This document shows positions 27,146 to 35,829 of a stretch of DNA of 64,000 nt, in pieces. The translations under genes were made by a program, and so were the position numbers. The DNA is from Chloroflexota bacterium (GTDB lineage Bacteria; Chloroflexota; Dehalococcoidia; Lucifugimonadales; Lucifugimonadaceae): contig PBEM01000009.1 in NCBI GenBank assembly GCA_002718415.1, forward strand, positions 62,001-126,000, read 5' to 3'. The notes beneath the pieces are model-generated. The model was not told where the DNA came from and searched no databases. It saw only the letters and a program-made list of their open reading frames with translations. How positions within the stretch are numbered: the first letter of the stretch is position 1; each line of letters opens with the position of its first letter.

Positions 27146-27841
27146 ATGTATATTTTAATGGTTAGGTTAAAAGTAAAAGAAGATAAAATTCAAGAATTTA
27201 TCGAGTCATCTATAGGTGATGCTAAAGGTTCTGTGATGAATGAACCAGGCTGCCGTAGATTTGATATTATACAAGACAATTCTGATCCTACTAATTTTGC
27301 CTTTTGTGAAATATATAATAGTAAATTAGATTTTGAAGCTCATACCACTTATCCGCATTTTGAAAAATGGAGAGATGCCACTAAAGATATGTTAGATGGA
27401 GACCCAGAAGTTTCATTTTGCAAACCAGTTTTTCCTTTAGGTGATGCTAGTTGGGATTCTTATAAAGATGATGCTGTAGATGACACATATTTCGCTTCAA
27501 GTTTACATGTAATACATGTCCCTAAATATGTTAAGGCAGATAAAGTAGATGCATTTATCGATTCTGTAAGCTTGGATGGTGTCGGTTCAACAAATGAAGA
27601 ACCAGGATGTTTAAGATTTGATGTATATCAAAATATTGAAGACCCAACTGAGTTATATTTATATGAGGTTTATGTAAATCCTGCCGCTTTTGATTATCAT
27701 AAAGGTACTCCACATATAAAAGAATGGGCTGAAACCGTAAAGGATTGGTATGATACATCACGTGATGGAGGTGGGAGAGTGGGTAAAAATATTTGGCCTC
27801 CTGATAATTGGAAATGGAGTTCAGGAGAACCTAAAAGGTAA
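27146..27841 (+). CDS. Tandem ABM-domain protein (antibiotic-biosynthesis-monooxygenase/LsrG-like fold)
   Basis: A 231-residue protein made of two copies of the small ferredoxin-like ABM fold. Copy one (about 1-95) has 'EPGCRRFDIIQD', 'FAFCEIY' and 'AHTTYPHFEKW'. Copy two (about 110-210) has 'EPGCLRFDVYQN', 'LYLYEVY' and 'YHKGTPHIKEW'. Family members act as cofactor-free monooxygenases, isomerases (LsrG) or haem-degrading enzymes, and usually dimerise; here one chain supplies both halves. The conserved histidine before the last helix is kept in both. Function is open. It converges with the amidohydrolase gene 3 bases away. Confidence 0.8.
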   Translation: MYILMVRLKVKEDKIQEFIESSIGDAKGSVMNEPGCRRFDIIQDNSDPTNFAFCEIYNSKLDFEAHTTYPHFEKWRDATKDMLDGDPEVSFCKPVFPLGDASWDSYKDDAVDDTYFASSLHVIHVPKYVKADKVDAFIDSVSLDGVGSTNEEPGCLRFDVYQNIEDPTELYLYEVYVNPAAFDYHKGTPHIKEWAETVKDWYDTSRDGGGRVGKNIWPPDNWKWSSGEPKR

Positions 27842-27844
27842 TTT

Positions 27845-28678
27845 TTATATTTTTAAATCGTAGAATTTTTTTGCTGTTTCTCCAAGAATTTTCTTTTTAG
27901 AGTTTTGATCTAAATTTCCAATTAAATTTCTAGCAGTTTCAATAACTTTTTCGTAATCTGCTGCTAACGTACATACAGGCCAATCACTACCGATCATTAT
28001 TCTGTCATATCCAAACATTGACAAAACGTGATGAGCATAAGGTCTAAGATCATCTATTGTCCATTTTGTTAGATCGGCTTCAGTTACCATTCCAGATAAT
28101 TTTATAAAAATTGATTCTATATTAGCTACTTTTCTAAGATCAGATAACCATGGTTCTATTTTTTTATTAGCTATTTCAGGTTTTGCTATATGATCTATTA
28201 CACCTTTTAGATTAGGAACTAGGTCAAAAACTTGAGGTATATATTTGATATGATTTGGTCTAGCTAAAAAATCAAAAGTTAAATTTCTTTTAGATAGTTC
28301 TTTTAGTCCATTTATAACACCAGAATTTAATATCCATTTTTCATCTTTTTCATCATGCCAAAGATGTCTAACGCCCTTAAAATATGGATCTTTTTGTAAA
28401 TAATCTAGTACTTTTCCTATTTTAGGGTCTGTTAGATCTACCCATCCAACAATACCAGAAATAAACTCGTTTTTATTAGCGAGTTCTAATAACCATTTTG
28501 TTTCTTCTATTGATTGGTGTGCCTGAACAGTTACTGTATAATTTACATTTGAGGTTTCTGTAAGTTTTTTTAGTGTGTTCGGAATCATATCTTCTTTTAG
28601 AGGTGATTTTTTTGGCATCCAGTCATAATCGAACCTATTTATTTCCCAAAAATGTTGATGAGTGTCTACTGTAATCAT
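27845..28678 (-). CDS. Amidohydrolase family 2 (metal-dependent lactonase-like hydrolase)
   Basis: A 277-residue TIM-barrel hydrolase. The N-terminal metal motif is 'DTHQHFWE', with 'DYDWMP' next, as in L-fuconolactonase and rhamnonolactonase relatives. Later ligands are 'GVRHLWHDE', 'VIDHIAKPEI' and 'IMIGSDWPVCTLAADY' with the catalytic Asp. The family opens sugar lactones or hydrolyses related cyclic esters. A role in sugar-acid use is plausible given the neighbouring hydroxyacid enzymes, but no sugar kinase or transporter is adjacent. It is followed upstream by the largest low-content gap (28679-28951). Confidence 0.9.
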   Translation of the reverse strand: MITVDTHQHFWEINRFDYDWMPKKSPLKEDMIPNTLKKLTETSNVNYTVTVQAHQSIEETKWLLELANKNEFISGIVGWVDLTDPKIGKVLDYLQKDPYFKGVRHLWHDEKDEKWILNSGVINGLKELSKRNLTFDFLARPNHIKYIPQVFDLVPNLKGVIDHIAKPEIANKKIEPWLSDLRKVANIESIFIKLSGMVTEADLTKWTIDDLRPYAHHVLSMFGYDRIMIGSDWPVCTLAADYEKVIETARNLIGNLDQNSKKKILGETAKKFYDLKI

Positions 28679-28951
28679 TAAAAAGTTTATGTTTCCTAAG
28701 AGTTGTAATTTTTTATAAGGTGAATTTTGTATTGTTAATATATATTGTTCGAATCAAAATCTATTTTAAATACGTATAAAAAATATATATAAATATTTTT
28801 TTAAAATCCACTATAATTAATTGTCAGGTATGTTAATTACGGAGCATATTTATTTTAAATACTATTTTTTACTTAACAACATTTATTAGCTTCGTTTAAA
28901 TAATCTTAGTTGTAGAATATCTGTGATGTTGTTAGTATACATGGAGTTAAT
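28679..28951. other. Intergenic region, 273 bases, no gene seen
   Basis: This very AT-rich gap lies between the divergent amidohydrolase and NYN-domain genes and should contain both promoters. I see no tRNA-like fold, no open frame longer than about 20 codons with a ribosome site, and no strong inverted repeat. GGAG at 28942-28945 is the ribosome site of the NYN gene. Confidence 0.6.
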
Positions 28952-29827
28952 ATGCCTTCGAAATCAATGGTAAAATCTTCCGATAGAAATTCAGAAAGAG
29001 TTATGGTTTTTGTTGATGGTTCAAATTTATATCATGTACTTGGGCAAAATTGTTCAAGACATAATGTTCATTTTGATAAATTAGCTAATAAACTTGCTAA
29101 TGGAAGAGATTTACGACGTACTTATTATTACAACATAAAACAGGAAGATGTAAATGGAGATCAAAAGAAATTTTTAGATTCTATGTTTGATACACCTTAT
29201 CTAGAAGTAAAGTTGGGGATTTCTAAACAAAGAGGTGAGGCAGTTGTAGAAAAAGGTGTAGATGTTATGCTTGCTACTGATTTAGTAGTGCATGCTTATA
29301 AAAATCATTTTGATACAGCTATAGTTGTGAGTGGAGATGCTGATTTTTATCCAGCATTACAAGCAGTTAAAGATGTAGGTAAACATGTTGAAGTTGCTGC
29401 TTTTGAAAGTAATATTTCTAACGAATCTTCAAAAATTTCAGATGTACATATTAGATTAACTAAATCCTATTTTACTGGTTTATGGATGCCAAAAATATCA
29501 AATACTGTTCCAAAAGCAGAAATTTCCGATGAAGCAGCTTCTCCGAATGGCGAAGATAAATCAAAAACTAGAAAAAATTCTACAAATAATAGACGTACAC
29601 TTAATAAAAATATAGAAAACAAAAAATATATAAAAAAAGAACCAAAAAAATCAAATTCTTTGTCTTCTACTGATGAATCAAATCTTAGAACTACCCCTAC
29701 AAGAAGAAAAGTAGGAGGATCTACTAGTGGAAGAGGTGATTACAAAAAAATATCACCCCCTAAACTAAGAAATGATATTGATAAAGATTCAGAAAAAACT
29801 GGATGGTTGAAAAAACTCGGGATTTAA
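28952..29827 (+). CDS. NYN-domain (LabA/DUF88-like) putative ribonuclease with basic disordered tail
   Basis: A 291-residue protein. The PIN-like NYN domain (about 16-175) keeps its acidic site: 'VFVDGSNLYHV' (Asp22, Asn25), 'EKGVDVMLATDLV' (Asp104, Asp110) and 'VVSGDADFYPAL' (Asp129, Asp131). These coordinate metal for RNA cleavage in the family. Residues 190-280 are low-complexity and rich in Lys, Arg, Asn and Ser, as in RNA-binding tails, and end with 'GWLKKLGI'. The ATG follows GGAG. The RNA target is unknown. The domain call is firm and the nuclease activity is inferred. Confidence 0.87.
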   Translation: MPSKSMVKSSDRNSERVMVFVDGSNLYHVLGQNCSRHNVHFDKLANKLANGRDLRRTYYYNIKQEDVNGDQKKFLDSMFDTPYLEVKLGISKQRGEAVVEKGVDVMLATDLVVHAYKNHFDTAIVVSGDADFYPALQAVKDVGKHVEVAAFESNISNESSKISDVHIRLTKSYFTGLWMPKISNTVPKAEISDEAASPNGEDKSKTRKNSTNNRRTLNKNIENKKYIKKEPKKSNSLSSTDESNLRTTPTRRKVGGSTSGRGDYKKISPPKLRNDIDKDSEKTGWLKKLGI

Positions 29828-29831
29828 TATA

Positions 29832-30827
29832 TCACCAATCTGCATCTATTATTTCGTATGAAGTATTTGTTATTCTCTTTTGGTTTTCTCCAGAATTTTC
29901 CATATAATATAAATCGAAATCCCCATCGTTCATAGATCTAAATAAAATATTTGATCCTTTATCATTCCAAACTGGTGAATGATCTTCTACTCTATTATTA
30001 GTTAGACGATTTTCTTTATTATTATTTGGGTCAAAAGTATATATTTCAGAGTTACCATCTTTGTCACTTACAAATAATAATTTACTTTCTCTTGACCAAG
30101 AAATAAATTCTTCATTAAAGTCATCTGGTGCGACATTTTGAGATCTTTCATTATTAATATCATGAAGATATAAATCGTTAGATCCATCTTCCGTCATTCT
30201 ATTGAATGCTATCCATTTACCATCTGGAGACCATATTGCATTAGTATCTTTACCTGATGTAACTAAAACTTCATCAACTCCATCTGGATTCTTTTTTCTT
30301 ATTCCAGGATTATTATTTTCAATAATGCTAAATAGTAACCATTCACCATCAGGTGACCATCCACCTAAAGTAGCATTTTCTTTTTTTCTAGTTAAATGAC
30401 TTATTTCATCATTTTCTAAATCTATCACTGATACCCATGTGTAGTTATCATCGTTGATTTGAGCAGCAATTTTCTTAGATTTTGGACACCACTTAAAATT
30501 TTCCACATCTCCTAATTCGGATAACAGAGATTTTTTTGATTCTCCATCTTTATTCATAATATACAAAGACGAAATACCATTTTTTTCTGATAAAAATGCG
30601 ATTTTGTCTTTATCTTTTGACCACCTAGGTTTTGTATCTATACCTTTATTATTGGTTAATCTTGTTACTTCAAAATCTTTTAAGTCTATTTTATATATAT
30701 CGGTATTATTATTCTTATTAGCTGAATAAATAATTTCTTGATCATTAATACTATCTCCAGAACATGAAATAAAGATTAATGTAAATATCATAGATATAAA
30801 TAGGATATTTTTTTTGTTTTGAGTCAT
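29832..30827 (-). CDS. TolB-like beta-propeller lipoprotein
   Basis: A 331-residue secreted protein. An N-terminal hydrophobic segment ends in the lipobox-like 'FISCSG' with Cys22 as the lipidation site. The rest is built of WD40-like/PD40 repeats, each with 'W(S/C)(P/K)D(G/K)' followed by a strand: 'PRWSKDKDKIAFLSEKNG', 'GGWSPDGEWLLFS', 'AIWSPDGKWIAFNR', 'PVWNDKGSNILFRS'. About six blades are visible. Related proteins bind partners in the cell envelope. There is no Tol-Pal gene nearby, so this is not TolB itself. It converges with the NYN gene 4 bases away. Confidence 0.85.
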   Translation of the reverse strand: MTQNKKNILFISMIFTLIFISCSGDSINDQEIIYSANKNNNTDIYKIDLKDFEVTRLTNNKGIDTKPRWSKDKDKIAFLSEKNGISSLYIMNKDGESKKSLLSELGDVENFKWCPKSKKIAAQINDDNYTWVSVIDLENDEISHLTRKKENATLGGWSPDGEWLLFSIIENNNPGIRKKNPDGVDEVLVTSGKDTNAIWSPDGKWIAFNRMTEDGSNDLYLHDINNERSQNVAPDDFNEEFISWSRESKLLFVSDKDGNSEIYTFDPNNNKENRLTNNRVEDHSPVWNDKGSNILFRSMNDGDFDLYYMENSGENQKRITNTSYEIIDADW

Positions 30828-30904
30828 TTTCTCAATAAATTTTATTCTTACGAAGAAATCCTAACAATAAAATATAAAATATTTCTACAGTAAAAGTTTT
30901 CTTA

Positions 30905-30977
30905 TATCCATAAATTTTCAGTAAGATATATACAAAATACTTTTTTATTTTAATAATTCAATGAAAATTTATGGATA
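30905..30977 (+). promoter_or_regulatory. 16-bp inverted repeat covering the M20 peptidase start codon
   Basis: TATCCATAAATTTTCA (30905-30920) is the exact reverse complement of 30962-30977, which includes the ATG at 30971. The spacer is 41 bases. If transcription begins upstream of the left arm, the mRNA could hide the start codon in a 16-bp stem. No Shine-Dalgarno motif is seen before the ATG. The repeat is seen directly; regulation is inferred. Confidence 0.5.
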
Positions 30978-32332
30978 AATTACAAAAACTTTTTAATATT
31001 GTTGATGATTCTGTAGAAGAAATAGTAAAGCTTGAGCAAGAATTAGTTCGTATTCCTTCTGTTAACACTGGTGTAATGCCTACTGGTAACGAATCTGAAG
31101 TATGTGATTTTATATCAGACTTACTTAAGAAAGAAGGTATAAAATCAAAATTATTACATAGAGATCCTGGTAGAGATAACTTAATTGTAGATTATCCAAA
31201 TGTAATATCTAGTGAATGTAAATTATTGTTAATGTCTCATACAGATGTGGTTCCAGTAGAAAATGAATCTAAATGGAAATATGATCCCTTCGGAGGTGAA
31301 ATTTCTTCAGGGAGAATATATGGTAGAGGTTCTAATGATTGTAAATCGCTGCTTACTAGTCAATTAATGTCAATAATATTGATGAATAGAGAAGATGTAA
31401 AATTAGATAAAGGATTGAGACTCATAAGTGGTGCTGATGAAGAGCATGGTGGAAGATGGGGTTTTGGTTGGTTATTGGAAAAATATCCAGAATTGTTAAA
31501 ATCTGAATATGCTGTAAATGAAGGAGGAGGAATACCTGTAGAAATTGGGGAAAAAATTTATTATTTGTTGGGGACTGGAGAAAAAGGCAGGTTAGAGGTA
31601 GAGATTACAATTAAAGGTGAAAGTGCCCATGCCTCATTACCTTGGCTTGGTGTAAACTCAAGTTATATATTATCTCAAGCATTAGAATTAATAAAAAATT
31701 ATCAACCTAAAATAGATACCTCTTTACCGTTTTTCCAATATATGGAAAATTTTGGAATAGAAGAAAAAATATCATCAAAAAATATAAATCAAGTAATTAA
31801 AATACTTGAGAAAAAACTTCCAAGGATTAGTCATCTTTCAAAAGCTTTATCAAGAATGACAATAACTCCAACTATAATAAATGGAGGAATTAAATCAAAT
31901 AGTGTTCCAGAGAAAATAAAATTAATCTGTGATATACGGACATTGCCATTTCAAGATGAAAAATATGTAATAGAAGAATTAAATAAATTGTTCCATAAAA
32001 TTGAAGAAATAGATTATGAAATTGATTATATGTCTGTACCTAATTCTTCTTCTTTTGATACTCAGTTAAAAGATTCTATAAGTAGAGCACATGCGAAATC
32101 TATTGGGCTAGATGAAATAAAGTTAATTCCTTCAACAAGTAATGGATTCACTGATTCTAGATTTACCAGAGCAAATGGGACTATTACTTATGGATTTTCA
32201 GGAGCTCATCCTGATGATGATCCTGGTTTAGCTAATGTTCATGGCACTGATGAATCCATTGGAATCTCTTCATTAGTGAGCGGTACAAAAACAATGCTTG
32301 CTTTAGCATATGATTTATGTAATTCTGAATAG
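30971..32332 (+). CDS. M20 family metallopeptidase / deacetylase
   Basis: A 453-residue two-zinc hydrolase of the ArgE/DapE/CPG2 group. The metal and catalytic residues are in place: 'LMSHTDVVP' (His90, Asp92), 'SNDCKS' (Asp123) and 'GADEEHGG' (general base Glu157, ligand Glu158), with a C-terminal ligand in 'YGFSGAHPDDD'. The dimerisation domain ('GESAHASLPWLGVNS') is inserted between the metal-site halves. Such enzymes remove acyl groups from amino acids or cleave dipeptides and carbamoyl compounds. The substrate is unknown. It is a single-gene unit with a start-codon-covering inverted repeat, converging with ilvD. Confidence 0.9.
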   Translation: MDKLQKLFNIVDDSVEEIVKLEQELVRIPSVNTGVMPTGNESEVCDFISDLLKKEGIKSKLLHRDPGRDNLIVDYPNVISSECKLLLMSHTDVVPVENESKWKYDPFGGEISSGRIYGRGSNDCKSLLTSQLMSIILMNREDVKLDKGLRLISGADEEHGGRWGFGWLLEKYPELLKSEYAVNEGGGIPVEIGEKIYYLLGTGEKGRLEVEITIKGESAHASLPWLGVNSSYILSQALELIKNYQPKIDTSLPFFQYMENFGIEEKISSKNINQVIKILEKKLPRISHLSKALSRMTITPTIINGGIKSNSVPEKIKLICDIRTLPFQDEKYVIEELNKLFHKIEEIDYEIDYMSVPNSSSFDTQLKDSISRAHAKSIGLDEIKLIPSTSNGFTDSRFTRANGTITYGFSGAHPDDDPGLANVHGTDESIGISSLVSGTKTMLALAYDLCNSE

Positions 32333-32350
32333 TACTATTTAAGAATTACT

Positions 32351-34069
32351 CTAACCTGTAACTGCTCCTTTAGAAGCTGGTTGAACCAATTTTATATATT
32401 TACCAAGAGTTCCTGATTTATATAACGGATCTTTAGGTACCCAAAACGTTTTTCTGAGTTCTATTTCATTTTCAATCGATTTACCAGTACTTTTCCAATT
32501 TTTGAAATCAATAACATTTAATTCAAATTTTTCTAAATTAATTTCTACAACATCATTATTTTCTACTATAGCTATAGGACCTCCTACAGCTGCTTCAGGT
32601 CCTACATGACCTATCATAGATCCATGGCTAGCACCTGAAAATCTTCCGTCAGTAATTAAGAAAACTTTTTCTCCAAGTCCTTGCCCAACTAGTGCTGCGG
32701 TCACTGATAACATTTCCCTCATACCTGGTCCCCCTTTAGGACCTTCGTATCTTATAATAATCACATCACCTTCGTTAATTTCTCTTTTCTGTAATGATTC
32801 CATTACACCTTCTTCTTGTTCGAAAACTTTTGCAGGCCCTGAGAATTTTGAACCGAATTGATGCCCAGCTACTTTTAATACACAACCTTCCGGAGCTAAA
32901 TTCCCGAATAAAGTTACTAATCCGCCTGTTTTTGATAATGGTTTTTTCACAGGATATACTACTTTATTATCACCTGGATCTTCAATATCTTTTAGATTTT
33001 CTTCAATTGTTTTTCCTGTGACAGTCATGCAATCTCCATGTAATAAACCTGCATTTAATAATCTTTTCATAACCACAGGAACTCCACCGATTTTATCTAG
33101 ATCTAGCATGATATGTTTTCCACCTGGTTTCATATCAGCTAAAAGAGGTGTTTTCATAGAAATATCGTGTATATCTTTTAGAGATAAATTTATACCTGAT
33201 TCATAAGCAATAGCAGGTAAATGTAGAGCAGTATTTGTAGAACCCCCCATAGCTACAACTAGTGTTACTGCATTTTCAAATGCCTTACGAGTGAGAATAT
33301 CACTTGGCCTTATATTTTTCTTTAGTAATTCTAATATGTAATGTCCAGCCTCTCTTGAAGATGCTAATTTTCGCTGATCAACATTTGGTTCGGATGCTGA
33401 TCCTGGAATTGATAAACCTAATGCTTCACCGATCGAAGACATAGTATTGGCTGTAAACATTCCTCCACATGAACCAGGACCAGGGCATGCTCTTATTTCT
33501 ACATTTCTTAATTCATCATCATCAATTTCTTTTAGTTGATGTTTGCCTACTGCCTCAAAAACTGTTTGAATTTGTATATCTTCCCCCCTCCAATTACCTG
33601 GCATTATAGAACCGCCATATATAAAAATTGCAGGAATATTTAACCTAGCTATAGCCATCATTGCTCCAGGTAATGATTTATCACATCCTGCTACTGCAAT
33701 AAGTCCATCATATCTTTCTGCAAAACATACTGTTTCTATAGAATCGGCAATTATTTCTCTAGATACTAAAGAACCTTTCATTCCTTCGGTTCCCATTGAA
33801 ATGGCATCAGAAACTGTTATAGTCCCAAATTCAAAAGGAGTACCATTAGCTGCAAATATTCCCTTTTTAACTTCATTAACTATTGGAAGTATTCCTGCGT
33901 TACAAGGCGTAACCTCATTGTGAGTAGATGCTACACCTACAAATGGAGATTCAATATCTTTATCTGTTAACCCCATTGCTCTCATCATAGATCGATGTGG
34001 AGCTCTGATAGCTCCTTCCGTTGTCTCCCAACTACGCCATTTTCCTTCTGCTCTTTTTTTTGCTTTCAA
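32351..34069 (-). CDS. ilvD: Dihydroxy-acid dehydratase
   Basis: A 572-residue IlvD/Edd family dehydratase, which converts dihydroxy-isovalerate or -methylvalerate to the 2-keto acids in valine and isoleucine synthesis. Iron-sulfur ligands Cys56 ('EVTPCNAG'), Cys129 ('[10 protein letters not shown]') and Cys201 ('[16 protein letters not shown]') are all present, as is the metal segment '[11 protein letters not shown]'-type sequence. The length and IlvD blocks are typical. Sugar-acid dehydratases of the same family are an alternative, since no other ilv gene is adjacent. The cluster could be supplied by the Suf system at 12.5 kb. AGGAAC precedes the ATG. Confidence 0.92.
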   Translation of the reverse strand: MKAKKRAEGKWRSWETTEGAIRAPHRSMMRAMGLTDKDIESPFVGVASTHNEVTPCNAGILPIVNEVKKGIFAANGTPFEFGTITVSDAISMGTEGMKGSLVSREIIADSIETVCFAERYDGLIAVAGCDKSLPGAMMAIARLNIPAIFIYGGSIMPGNWRGEDIQIQTVFEAVGKHQLKEIDDDELRNVEIRACPGPGSCGGMFTANTMSSIGEALGLSIPGSASEPNVDQRKLASSREAGHYILELLKKNIRPSDILTRKAFENAVTLVVAMGGSTNTALHLPAIAYESGINLSLKDIHDISMKTPLLADMKPGGKHIMLDLDKIGGVPVVMKRLLNAGLLHGDCMTVTGKTIEENLKDIEDPGDNKVVYPVKKPLSKTGGLVTLFGNLAPEGCVLKVAGHQFGSKFSGPAKVFEQEEGVMESLQKREINEGDVIIIRYEGPKGGPGMREMLSVTAALVGQGLGEKVFLITDGRFSGASHGSMIGHVGPEAAVGGPIAIVENNDVVEINLEKFELNVIDFKNWKSTGKSIENEIELRKTFWVPKDPLYKSGTLGKYIKLVQPASKGAVTG

Positions 34070-34224
34070 AATAAAATTATTGTTCCTTTTAAATAAAAAA
34101 TTATATTAATATAATAAAATATTTATGAATTAATACTTAACTGATGTTAACATTTTTTTTATGTCATTATTTAATTGTTTTTCAAAATTATATTACAGAT
34201 TATAATTCAATTTTCAGTAAATTT

Positions 34225-35316
34225 ATGAGTTTCGAATATTTACCTGAATTAGGTACTAAAATAAATGATCTAGATACTCCTGCATTAGTTATTGATTTAG
34301 ATCTTGTAGAAAGTAATCTTTCTATAATGCAAAATGCTGCAAATAAAATGAATATAAATTTAAGGCCACACTCTAAAACTCATAAGAGTACTTATTGGGC
34401 GAAAAAACAGATTACTTTAGGAGCAATAGGTATTTGTTGTGCAAAGATTGGAGAAGCAGAAATAATGTCTAGATCTGGAGTTGATAATATACTTATAGCT
34501 AATCAAATTATAGGACATTCAAAAATTGAGCGATTGATTTCCATAGCAAAAATGTCAAATGTTATTGTAGCTTGTGATTCCGAGAAAAATATAAGGGAAT
34601 TATCCATGGCTTCGACACTCAATAGTTTAACATTAGGAGTTTTAGTAGAAATAAATGTCGGACAAAATAGATGCGGAATTGATCCTGCTAAATCATTGGA
34701 GTTTGCTAAATTAATTGACACTTTACCAGGTTTGACTTTTAAAGGGATTATGGGTTATGAAGGTCACATAGTTGGTGAGAAAGATTATGAAATAAGAAGT
34801 AAAAAAGCTAGAGAGAGCATGAAATTTTTACAAGATTCTGTGGAAATTATTAAAGCTGGAGGTTTGAAATGTGAAATTGTTTCGGCTGCAGGTACTGGAA
34901 CATACTCTTTTTCTGGTTCTGTAAAAGAGGTTACAGAATTACAATGCGGTTCTTATATTTTTATGGATGGTGATTATATGAATGTAATGGATGATTTTGA
35001 TTCAGCACTTTTTTTACTAACGTCAGTAATTTCTAATAACGTACACAATCAAATAGTAGTTGATTGTGGATTGAAGTCTATTAGTGTTGATAGAGGACTT
35101 GCTAATGTCATTACTCCAAATGATGCTGAAATAGTTAAACATTCTGAAGAGCATACGATTATTTCTACAGATGGAGACTTAGAAATAGGTGATAAAGTTA
35201 GATTACTACCTCAACATGGTGATACTACTATTAATTTACATGATTTTTATTTTGGTGTACGTAATGGGAAATTAGAAACAATTATTCCAATTGATGCAAG
35301 AGGAAAATTTAGATAG
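34225..35316 (+). CDS. D-threonine aldolase / D-serine dehydratase-like PLP enzyme
   Basis: A 363-residue fold-type III PLP enzyme (alanine-racemase-like barrel). The PLP lysine is in 'LRPHSKTHKS' (about Lys51). The C-terminal metal site reads 'LLPQHGDTTINLHD'; the His-x-Asp pair matches metal-dependent D-threonine or 3-hydroxyaspartate aldolases better than the His-x-Cys of D-serine dehydratase. It would cleave D-beta-hydroxy amino acids to glycine and an aldehyde, or dehydrate them. The start is ATG 34225; an upstream in-frame ATG would add a hydrophobic, non-family stretch. It lies between ilvD and a Nudix gene. Confidence 0.88.
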   Translation: MSFEYLPELGTKINDLDTPALVIDLDLVESNLSIMQNAANKMNINLRPHSKTHKSTYWAKKQITLGAIGICCAKIGEAEIMSRSGVDNILIANQIIGHSKIERLISIAKMSNVIVACDSEKNIRELSMASTLNSLTLGVLVEINVGQNRCGIDPAKSLEFAKLIDTLPGLTFKGIMGYEGHIVGEKDYEIRSKKARESMKFLQDSVEIIKAGGLKCEIVSAAGTGTYSFSGSVKEVTELQCGSYIFMDGDYMNVMDDFDSALFLLTSVISNNVHNQIVVDCGLKSISVDRGLANVITPNDAEIVKHSEEHTIISTDGDLEIGDKVRLLPQHGDTTINLHDFYFGVRNGKLETIIPIDARGKFR

Positions 35317-35318
35317 AA

Positions 35319-35807
35319 TTATTTTTCATTTGTTATAAAATCTATAGCTTTTATTCCGAGCTTAATCACGTCTTCAGGAGGCATAGATTTTTTTCCTTCT
35401 AGGTTAAAAATTTTAGATCTTTTTAGTAACTGTTCTTTTGTAACCCAAAACCATTTTTGTTTTGTATTTACATTTATTTTATTTATATGACTTGTTAATT
35501 TTGTAAAATAAATTAGATCTATATGTTTATGCTTTCCATCTTTAGGATCATCAATATCTTCAATCATTATCGTAAAAGGTGTTATGATTTGTTTCAGGTT
35601 ACTGATTTTTAAAATTTTATTTGTAGGAATGATTGTAACTTCTAAACCAGTTTCTTCTAAGATCTCTCTGTTTAAAGCTTCAATAGGGTCTTCATTTTTT
35701 TCTATATGTCCACCTGGAGGTAACCATTCCTTAACTTTTTCGTGCCAATGTAGTAGGATAGATTTTTTTTTAACTATGAATGCTGTGACAGTCATATGTT
35801 TTTTCAT
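35319..35807 (-). CDS. Nudix hydrolase
   Basis: A 162-residue Nudix protein. The full signature is visible from Gly33 to Leu55: G-x5-E-x7-REILEETGL, following 'WLPPGGHIE'. It hydrolyses nucleoside diphosphates linked to another group, often for housecleaning. The exact substrate cannot be read, although the family form 'HEKVKEWLPPGGHIE' is common in chloroflexal and archaeal small Nudix proteins. The start is supported by GGAGAG just upstream on the minus strand. The end lies 2 bases from the convergent aldolase gene. Confidence 0.93.
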   Translation of the reverse strand: MKKHMTVTAFIVKKKSILLHWHEKVKEWLPPGGHIEKNEDPIEALNREILEETGLEVTIIPTNKILKISNLKQIITPFTIMIEDIDDPKDGKHKHIDLIYFTKLTSHINKINVNTKQKWFWVTKEQLLKRSKIFNLEGKKSMPPEDVIKLGIKAIDFITNEK

Positions 35808-35829
35808 TTTTTCTCTCCTATATTATCTA

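Noticed and set aside
28679-28951. tRNA or small RNA in the largest gap
   Set aside because: There is no cloverleaf-like pairing or T-loop consensus. A short GTTCGAATC match near 28748 lacks the acceptor and anticodon stems.
34144-34224. 27-residue hydrophobic leader on the D-threonine-aldolase-like enzyme
   Set aside because: The family is cytoplasmic, and ATG 34225 gives the standard N-terminus. The upstream part reads as AT-rich promoter sequence.
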